DNA of 5,465 bases from AC-32 sp046726435 (GTDB taxonomy: Bacteria > Actinomycetota > Thermoleophilia > Gaiellales > Gaiellaceae): positions 1-5,465 of the forward strand of contig JBKPAM010000066.1 in the NCBI GenBank assembly GCA_046726435.1, given 5' to 3'. Position 1 is the stretch's first letter. Each line of letters opens with the position of its first letter. The translations under genes and the position numbers were made by a program. Under the pieces are notes generated by a model. The model was not told the DNA's origin and ran no database searches. It saw nothing but the letters and a program-made list of their open reading frames with translations. Shown one piece after another: positions 1-4,676 of the stretch.

Positions 1-2
1 CA

Positions 3-179
3 ACCCAGGCAGGCGCGGGAACCGCCGCCCTGGCCGCCGCTGGTGTCGGAGCATCGAAGGCGCTTGCTGCCTCTGTCTCCGTGAGCGCCCTGGGAGTCTT
101 CTCCGGAGCAGCCGTCCTGCTCTTCGCCGTTGCCTGGCGCACCGGACGGTTGCTGCTGCCCGCGCGGACCGCAGCCTGA
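3..179 (+). CDS. C-terminal end of an integral membrane protein (partial)
   Basis: The frame is open from the window edge to a TGA at 177-179, giving 58 residues; the start lies outside the window. The visible part is Ala/Gly/Val-rich. It ends in a hydrophobic stretch, LGVFSGAAVLLFAVAW, followed by a basic tail with RTGR and PAR. That is the layout of a last transmembrane helix with a short positive tail at the inner face. The pattern would suit the twelfth helix of an MFS transporter or a similar polytopic protein, but no family motif is visible and the name is only a guess. A GC-rich hairpin at 286-303 lies about 100 bp downstream, between this gene and the convergent gene ending at 360. 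Confidence 0.55.
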   Translation, partial: TQAGAGTAALAAAGVGASKALAASVSVSALGVFSGAAVLLFAVAWRTGRLLLPARTAA

Positions 180-285
180 ATCCGTGTCCTCGCACGACTT
201 GCGTGAGGCACGTTCAAACGCGCACTGTCCGTTCGTTGGCGTGACTCAGGTGAGGAGCGCCGCCGTGCAGCGCGTAGCTATTGAC

Positions 286-303
286 GCCGGGCTCTCCCCC
301 GGC
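286..303. terminator. GC-rich hairpin between convergent genes
   Basis: GCCGGG at 286-291 pairs perfectly with CCCGGC at 298-303 around a six-base loop. It lies between the ends of the membrane-protein gene (179) and the convergent 85-residue gene (360). There is no T tract on either side, so it could be a weak bidirectional terminator or just GC-rich sequence. Confidence 0.3.
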
Positions 304-359
304 CGGTCGACCAACGGTCCGGAGCAGCGAGGCCGTACCGCCCCTCCCGGGCCAACTCC

Positions 360-617
360 TCAGTGTCGGGGTTCAGCCGCAGCAGCGCGGCGCCTCGCGG
401 CGGCAGTGTTTCTCCGCGGGGACTCTGCCTGCTCGCCCCTCAGAATCTCCTCGATATACGCAACGGCCGAGCGGTGAATGCTGACTCGATGGCCGGTCTC
501 AGCGCCCGTGTTGAGCGTGAATAGGCCAGACTCGTGCTCAAGTCGCTGCTGCACCTGATCAAAGTCCTCCTCGACGATGATCGAGGGCCCTCCGCTGAAG
601 TAGACGTGCGTTGGCAT
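360..617 (-). CDS. Small hypothetical protein, 85 aa
   Basis: I do not recognise the family. The first two thirds look like a compact alpha/beta domain. Predicted strands are THVYFSGG (residues 3-10) and SIIVEED (12-18), then a helix FDQVQQRLEHE (19-29), then strands GLFTLNT (31-37) and HRVSIHRSAVAYIEEIL (43-59). The tail from about residue 66 is Arg/Ala-rich and probably disordered. The start is the ATG at 615-617, because AAGGAGG (624-630) sits six bases upstream of it. The in-frame ATG at 621-623 directly abuts that site and is too close. The leader holds a perfect 9-bp hairpin (648-676) and, further upstream, a diverged copy (708-753) of the element found ahead of two other genes here. 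Expression may therefore be controlled at the RNA level. It is cytoplasmic by composition. Confidence 0.7.
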   Translation of the reverse strand: MPTHVYFSGGPSIIVEEDFDQVQQRLEHESGLFTLNTGAETGHRVSIHRSAVAYIEEILRGEQAESPRRNTAAARRRAAAAEPRH

Positions 618-647
618 ACACATCCTCCTTCGCTACCTCGACGCTAG

Positions 648-676
648 TGAGGGCATTCTCCCGGTGCATGCCCTCA
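648..676 (-). promoter_or_regulatory. Perfect inverted repeat in the leader of the 85-aa gene
   Basis: TGAGGGCAT (648-656) and ATGCCCTCA (668-676) form a perfect 9-bp stem with an 11-base loop. The structure lies 17 bases upstream of the AAGGAGG site of the minus-strand gene. It could be an RNA hairpin in the leader or a repressor operator; the sequence does not decide. Confidence 0.5.
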
Positions 677-707
677 GCCGCCTCTGCCTTCGGCTGCCGC
701 CTTAGGC

Positions 708-753
708 CCAGCACTCAGGCTGGTCGGTTTGGGAACCTGCGAGCCGCCTCGGC
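708..753 (-). ncRNA. Diverged third copy of the leader RNA element
   Basis: Read on the minus strand this stretch has, in order, GCCGAGGC (746-753), GTTCCC (731-736), CCGAC (723-727) and GCCTGAGTGC (711-720). The same blocks occur in this order in the copy at 3953-4009. The last block is framed by CCAGC and GCTGG (708-723), a perfect 5-bp stem with CTGAGT in the loop. The other copies place the same loop on a different stem sequence, so the stem is preserved while the bases change. It lies about 90 nt upstream of the start at 617, in sense orientation. It is shorter and more diverged than the other two, so chance similarity cannot be excluded. Confidence 0.4.
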
Positions 754-821
754 GTGGATGACGCTATCGAAGGATCGCGGGCTGGCCTCAGGTTTGCAGG
801 AACTAGCCGCAAGGAAGAACG

Positions 822-938
822 GTGCCCGTGATCCTTGCCGCGTCCACCGTCGCCATCGTCGCCATCGCTGTCGTGGTCATCGTCGCCCTCCTCGCGATGG
901 TCTACATCTTGCCCCGCGGAGGCCGACGGCGCCGGTAG
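822..938 (+). CDS. Single-helix membrane microprotein, 38 aa
   Basis: This GTG-started frame encodes 38 residues. Residues 3-30 are almost wholly Val/Ile/Ala/Leu with no charge, enough for one transmembrane helix. A tail follows (PRGG then RRRR) whose positive charges should keep the C-terminus in the cytoplasm. AAGGAAG at 811-817 is placed correctly for the GTG at 822; a second in-frame GTG at 828 is possible but more distant. The stop is TAG at 936-938. No family is recognisable from so short a sequence. Similar microproteins often act as accessory subunits or regulators of membrane complexes, but nothing here names a partner. The next gene on the strand starts 217 bp later, so an operon is not evident. 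Confidence 0.55.
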   Translation: MPVILAASTVAIVAIAVVVIVALLAMVYILPRGGRRRR

Positions 939-1155
939 CTACGGCGAAGCTGTAGCGGTCGGGCTTCGGGCGTGCGGCTTCGTAGCCCGGCCCCTGACAA
1001 GACAGTGCTGCAAGGGTTGCTGGCCCTGCAAGTCGAACTCTGTTTGCAAGGCTCATCGCCTCGAGCGTCGAAGCACGTGGGCGGGCTTCGGGCTTTCGGC
1101 CGTGGTTCTAGCCGCAGGGCCAAAAGCGTGCGGACTCACCGCTAACCTCATCAGG
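939..1155. other. Gap without a convincing gene
   Basis: I see no credible coding frame here. The 12-mer CGGGCTTCGGGC occurs twice (near 959 and near 1082), and GGGCT/AGCCC could fold across 961-990. Neither amounts to a recognisable element. Confidence 0.4.
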
Positions 1156-1326
1156 ATGACCGACAAGCCGCAAGAGCCTGCCCAGAGCAGTTGGGAAGAC
1201 GAGGGTGGCGCACTTGCTCCGGAGCGCAAGCACAAGACGTCCAAAGGTTTGGTGATCCCCGTTCCGGAGCGGCGAAACCTGATGGACGCCTTACGCAAGC
1301 TCGTCCGGCCAGTCAAGAAGTCCTAG
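1156..1326 (+). CDS. Small charged hypothetical protein, 56 aa
   Basis: This frame gives 56 residues and is hydrophilic throughout. Residues 1-24 are acidic and polar. Residues 25-40 (KHKTSKGLVIPVPERR) look like the conserved core, and residues 41-56 (NLMDALRKLVRPVKKS) form a basic amphipathic helix. The pattern 'K-T-x-K-G-L-x-I-P-V-P' resembles small uncharacterised actinobacterial proteins as I remember them; this is not verified. The frame is open further upstream, but that part has poor, Ser/Arg/Pro-rich composition and overlaps the 38-residue gene, so I start at the ATG at 1156. There is no spaced ribosome binding site. TAACCT at 1143-1148 could be a -10 box for a leaderless transcript, which is speculative. 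Transcription should end at the hairpin at 1402-1433. Confidence 0.6.
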   Translation: MTDKPQEPAQSSWEDEGGALAPERKHKTSKGLVIPVPERRNLMDALRKLVRPVKKS

Positions 1327-1401
1327 ACACTCTGCGAGCGCCTTGATCAGAGGTCGCAGAACATCGGCATCTCGCCGATCCCCGATCGCGGGCGATCCAT
1401 C

Positions 1402-1433
1402 GAGAGAAGGCCCGCAAGCGCGGGCCTTCTCTC
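1402..1433. terminator. Strong bidirectional hairpin terminator
   Basis: A perfect 14-bp stem (GAGAGAAGGCCCGC at 1402-1415 and its complement at 1420-1433) closes an AAGC tetraloop. It lies exactly between two convergent genes, 76 bp after the stop at 1326 and 30 bp after the minus-strand stop at 1463. This suits shared termination from both sides. A long T tract is absent, as is common in high-GC actinobacteria. Confidence 0.85.
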
Positions 1434-1462
1434 CTACATCCGAACGACCTCGAGGCAGGCTG

Positions 1463-1777
1463 CTACGCCCGAACGAATCCGTTCTTCTTGTGCACGATCA
1501 CTTCGCCGTCCGTGATCTTGGGCGGATTCGGAAGCGCCGTCTCCAGCTTCTCCTCGCGCATCCAGGTGGCTGCGACGCGAGTCGACTCGTCGGCCTGGTC
1601 CGAAGTCTCGAAGAAGTCGATCGAACTCATGACGCCGTTGCCGGCCTCGATGAGGTAGTAACCCTCGAAGCCCGGCAGCTTGCTCAGGCGGGGCAGCAAG
1701 CTCTCGTCGAGCTTCTTGGTCAGCTCGTCGGTGCGACTCTGGTCGACACCCTCGTACCGTCTAACGGTGGCATGCAT
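1463..1777 (-). CDS. ABM-like dimeric alpha/beta-barrel protein, 104 aa
   Basis: The length and pattern fit the antibiotic-biosynthesis-monooxygenase / dimeric alpha-beta-barrel (ferredoxin-like) superfamily. Strand 1 is HATVRRYEG (2-10). A helix follows (DQSRTDELTKKLDESLLPRLSKL, 12-34), then PGFEGYYLIEAGNGVMSSIDFFET (35-58) as two strands. Residues 60-83 form a second helix with W72 and M73, and GEVIVHK (91-97) is the last strand. The 'LPGFEGYYLI' turn and 'S-x-D-F-F-E-T' strand are the usual hallmarks. Such proteins dimerise and may oxidise or bind small aromatics, but no substrate or catalytic residue can be named, so enzyme activity is unproven. The start at 1775-1777 has AGGAG (1783-1787) five bases upstream. 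The leader carries the conserved element at 1836-1891 and can fold up against the ribosome binding site. The gene is divergent from the 1991 gene. Confidence 0.75.
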   Translation of the reverse strand: MHATVRRYEGVDQSRTDELTKKLDESLLPRLSKLPGFEGYYLIEAGNGVMSSIDFFETSDQADESTRVAATWMREEKLETALPNPPKITDGEVIVHKKNGFVRA

Positions 1778-1787
1778 CTGATCTCCT

Positions 1788-1800
1788 AACTGTCACAGTT
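1788..1800 (-). promoter_or_regulatory. Palindrome next to the ribosome binding site of the ABM-like gene
   Basis: AACTGTCACAGTT is a perfect 6+1+6 palindrome, with its edge touching the AGGAG site (1783-1787). Nine of its bases (1789-1797) are also the exact complement of 1850-1858, inside the upstream leader element. It can be read as an operator, or as the 3' strand of a leader helix that would lie directly before the ribosome binding site. Confidence 0.5.
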
Positions 1801-1835
1801 CAGGATGGAGAACCGGCTCTTTAGTCCTCCCGGGT

Positions 1836-1891
1836 GCACTCAGGCCCGATGTGACAGTCGAAGAGGGGATCTCGGAGCCTCGACGGCTTCC
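1836..1891 (-). ncRNA. Leader RNA element, copy A (candidate cis-regulatory RNA)
   Basis: On the minus strand, 50 of 57 alignment columns match the copy at 3953-4009, with six transitions and one gap. A run of 21 bases at the 5' end is identical. Hairpin 1 pairs GTCGA (1880-1884) with TCGAC (1857-1861). Hairpin 2 pairs CGGG (1845-1848) with CCCG (1831-1834) and exposes CCTGAGTGCA. ACTGTCACA (1850-1858) can instead pair with TGTGACAGT (1789-1797) beside the ribosome binding site. The element ends 58 nt before the start codon of the ABM-like gene. I do not recognise it as any riboswitch class I know, and a protein-binding or repeat origin is possible. Confidence 0.6.
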
Positions 1892-1931
1892 GTGTGGGTG
1901 ACTTCGCGCAATCCGTACTCTAGCACACTTC

Positions 1932-1960
1932 TTGACAACGTGGATTTACGGTACTACGTT
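1932..1960 (+). promoter_or_regulatory. Candidate sigma-70-type promoter for the 216-aa gene
   Basis: A consensus -35 TTGACA (1932-1937) is followed after 17 bp by TACGTT (1955-1960), which keeps the T, A and final T of a -10 box. Transcription would start near 1967, giving a leader of about 24 nt. The -35 and the start region overlap the half-site array at 1937-1980, so repression is plausible. Confidence 0.5.
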
Positions 1961-1963
1961 TTT

Positions 1964-1980
1964 CTACGTTGACAATGTAG
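1964..1980 (+). promoter_or_regulatory. Candidate operator palindrome over the ribosome binding site
   Basis: The 17-bp sequence CTACGTTGACAATGTAG is a near-perfect palindrome: seven of eight pairs are Watson-Crick, one is G/T, around a central base. It ends inside the AGGAGG site (1979-1984). Related half-sites AAYGTRG occur at 1937-1943 and, inverted, at 1954-1960. The arrangement suits a dimeric repressor; which one cannot be told. Confidence 0.5.
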
Positions 1981-1990
1981 GAGGCTGGCC

Positions 1991-2641
1991 ATGTGCCCAT
2001 TCTCGGTCACTCTGCAGCGCGTCCCGGACCAGGAGCTCGGCCCACTTCTGATTCAACTTGCACAGGCAGGCTTCCATGATCCGATCATCAAACCCGTCGA
2101 TGCCGATGGCACCTCTTCCAGGACAGCCGCTACTGCTGCCGGGCGGACGGCTGATCTCCCAGCGGATTGGGGTCTCGTACGAGAGCGGGAGGGGCAGTCG
2201 TATCAGTGGCCGGATCAGCGCGAGCACTACTCGCGCTACCGCGTCTTCATCGGCACGACGCGCGCCGAAGGCGCTGTTCACATCGGACTTGGCGAGGCGA
2301 CTCGCAGAAACAAGTGGGGGCGCGACCGAAAGTACGTCGTAGCCTTCCTGAGCAGTGGATCCCCGCAGCAGCCGCTGGCCGAGTTCGTCGCGGCTGACGA
2401 CTACCAGGAGACACGCGAGCTCGTGGCGGTGATCCGTGGCAGCGACGGAGGCCGGCGCATGTATGGCGCCGGCGACCCGCTTCCCGGTGTCTACAAAGAT
2501 CGCTTCCGGACTCAGCTGTACAGCGATCGGGTCGTCTATCCGGGCGTCTGGAACAAAGTCGTCGTGGTCGCGCGCCAGGACGACGATGCGACGATTCTCA
2601 ACCATGCGCTGATCCAGGGCCGGCGGCGGTACGGGAAGTAA
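1991..2641 (+). CDS. Uncharacterised protein, 216 aa
   Basis: I do not recognise the family. The reading frame has strong G/C third positions, and AGGAGG (1979-1984) sits six bases before the ATG, so the gene is well supported. Residues 5-36 (SVTLQRVPDQELGPLLIQLAQAGFHDPIIKPV) look like a small helical unit. Residues 38-68 are low-complexity linker rich in Ala, Thr and Arg. Residues 70-216 look like a globular alpha/beta domain with strands at RYRVFIGTT (82-90), AVHIGLG (95-101), KYVVAFL (114-120), ELVAVIRG (143-150) and NKVVVVAR (188-195). It is rich in Arg, Tyr and Trp and has no signal peptide or membrane segment, so it is probably cytoplasmic. The promoter region carries an unusual set of operator-like half-sites, suggesting tight control. 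A long open frame lies antisense to it, but that has no ribosome binding site and poor composition. A hairpin at 2689-2710 may end the transcript. Confidence 0.75.
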   Translation: MCPFSVTLQRVPDQELGPLLIQLAQAGFHDPIIKPVDADGTSSRTAATAAGRTADLPADWGLVREREGQSYQWPDQREHYSRYRVFIGTTRAEGAVHIGLGEATRRNKWGRDRKYVVAFLSSGSPQQPLAEFVAADDYQETRELVAVIRGSDGGRRMYGAGDPLPGVYKDRFRTQLYSDRVVYPGVWNKVVVVARQDDDATILNHALIQGRRRYGK

Positions 2642-2688
2642 GCGCTCGCGATGCCCACCAGAAAGGGGCCGTCCGGGCGTTGCCGGCG

Positions 2689-2710
2689 CGGCCTTCCGAA
2701 CGGAAGGTCG
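2689..2710 (+). terminator. Hairpin downstream of the 216-aa gene
   Basis: CCTTCC (2692-2697) pairs with GGAAGG (2702-2707) around a GAAC loop. The stem extends outward through one G/T and two G-C pairs to nine pairs. It lies 48 bp after the stop at 2641 and about 105 bp before the CorA start. There is no T tract. A second small hairpin (CTCAG/CTGAG around CGCAA, near 2752-2766) follows. Confidence 0.45.
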
Positions 2711-2814
2711 GCAGCCAGCGACCGCGAGCTTCCCGCGTGTCGGCGAGCTCGGCTCAGCGCAACTGAGGCCTAGTCCCATGCGCCTGCCTAACGCGTCCTC
2801 AGGAGTACGATCGA

Positions 2815-3870
2815 GTGGTGGCTGACGACTCGCCGACGGGGGACCCCCGCGAGGCGTCGCTCATGGGCGCGAAGCCAGAGGCGCAGGCTCCCTCCCAGCG
2901 CAGGGTTCCGAGGACCTGTGTCGTCGTCCACGATCGCGGCAGCGCCGAGATGCACTTCAGCCGCGACACGGTCGCGGAGCTGCTCGCGAGCGGGGGTTTC
3001 TTCTGGCTCGACCTCGACCAGCCGGACCAGGACGATTTCTCGATCTTGCGCGAGCTCTTCGGGTTCCACCCGCTCGCGGTCGAGGACTCCGAGCACTTCG
3101 ATCAGCGGGCGAAGATCGAGGACTACGACGACTTCGTCTTCCTGGTCGTCTACGGAGCCTCACCTGACGACGACCGCCTAGTCGAGGTGCACTGCTTCTA
3201 CTCCGAGCGCTTCCTCGTCACCATCCACCGAGACGACTGCCCCGCCTTCGCGGAGATCCGCCGGCGCTACCAGAAGCGGGACGAGGCGATCGACCGTCCC
3301 TCGCTGCTGCTGTACCGGATCGTCGACGGGCTGGTCGACAGCTTCTTTCCGATCCTGGCCGACTTCGACGACCGGATCGACGAGCTCGAGAACGCGATCT
3401 TCCTGCATGCCGATGATCGGCAGCTGCAGGAGATCTTCCGGATGAAGCGCCTGCTCGTCGGCATGCGCAAGGCGGTCGGCCCCCAGCGCGACGCATTCGC
3501 TGGCCCGGTGGGCGGAGTCGCCGAGCTGCCGGGTCTGGTGGAGGGGGACGAGCGCTACTTCCGCGACGTCTACGACCACCTGATCCGGATCAGCGAGCTG
3601 ATCGATAGCTACCGCGACCTGCTGACGAGCGCCATGGACGTCTACCTCTCAACGGTCTCGAATCGCCTCAACGCAGTGACGAAGCAGCTCGCGGTGATCG
3701 CGACGATCTTCCTGCCCTTGGCCTGGCTGACCGGCTTCTTCGGTCAGAACTTCGGCTACCTGGTCAGGAGCATCGGCGGCTGGGAGGCGTTCGTCGGCCT
3801 CGGCGTCGGCAGTGAGCTCGTCGCACTCGCGATTCTGCTCGCCTTCTTCAAGCTGCGAGGCTGGTTCTGA
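2815..3870 (+). CDS. corA: CorA-family divalent cation (Mg2+/Co2+) transporter
   Basis: CorA proteins form homopentameric inner-membrane channels that take up Mg2+ (also Co2+ or Ni2+) down the membrane potential. At 351 residues this is full length. The N-terminal cytoplasmic alpha/beta domain has the family stretch FHPLAVEDSEHFDQRAKIED (84-103). The long stalk helix includes YFRDVYDHLIRISELIDSYR (248-267) and leads through NRLNAVTKQLAVIATIFLPLAWLTGFFG into TM1 (about 291-310). The selectivity signature is GQN (310-312), where the classical family has GMN. TM2 spans about 324-345, and the tail KLRGWF is the usual basic-aromatic ending. The GTG start at 2815 has AGGAG (2801-2805) nine bases upstream; the GTG at 2818 is possible but more distant. 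A hairpin directly follows the stop. It appears to be transcribed alone. The GQN variant may alter selectivity or rate, or may be a harmless lineage variant. Confidence 0.93.
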   Translation: MVADDSPTGDPREASLMGAKPEAQAPSQRRVPRTCVVVHDRGSAEMHFSRDTVAELLASGGFFWLDLDQPDQDDFSILRELFGFHPLAVEDSEHFDQRAKIEDYDDFVFLVVYGASPDDDRLVEVHCFYSERFLVTIHRDDCPAFAEIRRRYQKRDEAIDRPSLLLYRIVDGLVDSFFPILADFDDRIDELENAIFLHADDRQLQEIFRMKRLLVGMRKAVGPQRDAFAGPVGGVAELPGLVEGDERYFRDVYDHLIRISELIDSYRDLLTSAMDVYLSTVSNRLNAVTKQLAVIATIFLPLAWLTGFFGQNFGYLVRSIGGWEAFVGLGVGSELVALAILLAFFKLRGWF

Positions 3871-3901
3871 GTCGCCCGTCCCCGGCGACGGCCAGATTTT
3901 G
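3871..3901 (+). terminator. Terminator directly after corA
   Basis: GTCGCC (3871-3876), immediately after the stop codon, pairs perfectly with GGCGAC (3884-3889) around a seven-base loop. Seven bases later comes a TTTT run (3897-3900). The stem is short and the T run slightly displaced, so it may be only moderately efficient. Confidence 0.55.
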
Positions 3902-3929
3902 TAACCGTACGCACAATTTCCTGTATGCT
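3899..3929 (+). promoter_or_regulatory. Candidate promoter for the leader RNA and the 4059 gene
   Basis: TATGCT (3924-3929) is a good -10 box in an otherwise GC-rich region. TTGTAA (3899-3904) could be the -35 at 19 bp spacing. Transcription would begin near 3936, about 120 nt before the start codon at 4059 and just ahead of the leader element at 3953. Confidence 0.45.
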
Positions 3930-3952
3930 GGGTGAGCGCATAGACCTAGCGC

Positions 3953-4009
3953 GGAAGCCGTCGAGGCTCCGAAAGTTCCCTCTCCGACTGCCACACCGGG
4001 CCTGAGTGC
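3953..4009 (+). ncRNA. Leader RNA element, copy B (candidate cis-regulatory RNA)
   Basis: This is the plus-strand partner of the element at 1836-1891, and it ends 49 nt before the start codon at 4059. Hairpin 1 pairs GTCG (3960-3963) with CGAC (3985-3988). Hairpin 2 pairs CGG (3997-3999) with CCG (4009-4011) and carries CCTGAGTG in its loop. The same bases can pair alternatively. ACACC (3993-3997) can pair with GGTGT (4026-4030). TCGAGGC (3961-3967) can pair with GCCTCGA (4034-4040), which ends eight bases before the AGGAG site (4048-4052). Two competing folds of this kind would suit a translational switch. The class is unknown to me. Confidence 0.6.
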
Positions 4010-4058
4010 CGAGAGCGCCCATCCGGGTGTCTTGCCTCGATCGAGAGAGGAGCAACAG

Positions 4059-4229
4059 ATGAGTCCAAGCTCAGGATCCTATGAGAGTGACGCCGTTGCC
4101 GAGCGGCGCGCGCAGAGAGAGTTGAACGAGAAAGTCGGCGATCGGCTGCTGCGGCGGAGCTGGTCGCAGAGACGGAAGTGGCACCCTCGGACGTTCAGGA
4201 ACAGCAGCCGGCCACGGGCGGAGGCATGA
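4059..4229 (+). CDS. Short hypothetical ORF, 56 aa; possibly the 5' part of a frameshifted gene
   Basis: The start is well supported: AGGAG (4048-4052) sits six bases before the ATG, downstream of the leader element. Residues 1-32 (to about GDRLL) are a charged, helical, protein-like stretch. From residue 33 the frame turns Arg/Trp/Ser-rich (RRSWSQRRKWHPRTF), which is typical of an off-frame reading. The other frame over 4148-4225 reads AAELVAETEVAPSDVQEQQPAT and continues into the next ORF. Either this is a genuine 56-residue protein coupled to the next gene by the ATGA overlap (4226-4229), or a one-base deletion near the GCTGCTGCGGCGG stretch (4145-4157) splits one gene of about 200 residues. 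No function is recognisable. Confidence 0.55.
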   Translation: MSPSSGSYESDAVAERRAQRELNEKVGDRLLRRSWSQRRKWHPRTFRNSSRPRAEA

Positions 4230-4675
4230 GCGGCAGCGTCGACCCGTCGCGAAGGCACGGGCGCTTCGATTTGCGCTGGCCGGCGCGGCCTCTTCGCGGT
4301 GCCGCCGATTGGCGTGCACCCGCGCCGGTGGGGCTCGGGGACGTGCCGGACGGGCTTGATTGGGAAGCCTTCTCCACGCGCTACTTTCCAGGGCGCCGTC
4401 GACACGACCTCGAAGCGATAAGCGCCTACGACGCGTACACGCACGGGCCGACAGTGGCGGAGGGCAGCCGGCCCGAAGCAGAGAAGGCGGTCGATCGTCT
4501 GGAGGCGGAGCGGTACGGCGGAAGCGCAGCGGGTGCTGCCGCCGGGCGGGCGAGAGTCCTCGAGCCGGTCCGAAGGGACCCGATGACGGCTACAAGGGCG
4601 GTAGTGGTGGAGCCGGTCGAGTCGGCAGAGCCAACGATACGATCGGCGCAAGAGGTGACCGCGTCCGTGCCGTGA
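4226..4675 (+). CDS. Hypothetical protein, 149 aa
   Basis: I do not recognise the family. The most distinctive part is residues 13-73: RFDLRWPARPLRGAADWRAP (13-32), then GLDWEAFSTRYFPGRRRHDL (43-62), then EAISAYDAYTHG. This looks like a conserved core with two Trp residues, an aromatic 'W-x-x-F-x-x-x-Y-F-P-G-R-R-R-H-D' motif and a short helix. After residue 78 the sequence becomes Ala/Glu/Arg-rich with low complexity and is probably disordered. It is soluble by composition. The ATG at 4226 overlaps the upstream stop (ATGA), and GGAGG at 4220-4224 is too close to act as a normal ribosome binding site, so coupling is implied. An upstream GTG at 4178 in the same frame is an alternative start. 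It ends one base before the convergent gene's stop, with no terminator between. Confidence 0.6.
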   Translation: MSGSVDPSRRHGRFDLRWPARPLRGAADWRAPAPVGLGDVPDGLDWEAFSTRYFPGRRRHDLEAISAYDAYTHGPTVAEGSRPEAEKAVDRLEAERYGGSAAGAAAGRARVLEPVRRDPMTATRAVVVEPVESAEPTIRSAQEVTASVP

Positions 4676-4676
4676 A

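Noticed and set aside
239..262. A CCTGAGT string on the minus strand as a possible fourth leader element
   Set aside because: The other blocks (GTTCCC, CCGAC) are missing, and there is no minus-strand gene downstream of it.
130..477. Plus-strand frame across the membrane-protein end and the 85-residue gene, with a possible GTG start at 265 after AGGAG
   Set aside because: It is Arg/Pro/Ala-rich, runs antisense through the better-supported 85-residue gene and has no domain-like order.
835..1155. Upstream extension of the 56-residue gene
   Set aside because: The extension is Ser/Pro/Arg-rich, overlaps the 38-residue gene in another frame and has no start signal; only the part from 1156 looks like protein.
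2651..2773. 40-codon ATG frame between the 216-residue gene and corA
   Set aside because: No ribosome binding site, Arg-rich composition, and it contains the candidate terminator hairpin.
1964..2779. Long 271-codon open frame on the minus strand opposite the 216-residue gene
   Set aside because: It mirrors the plus-strand gene, has no ribosome binding site and has patchy composition. The plus frame has AGGAGG, a promoter and better codon phase.
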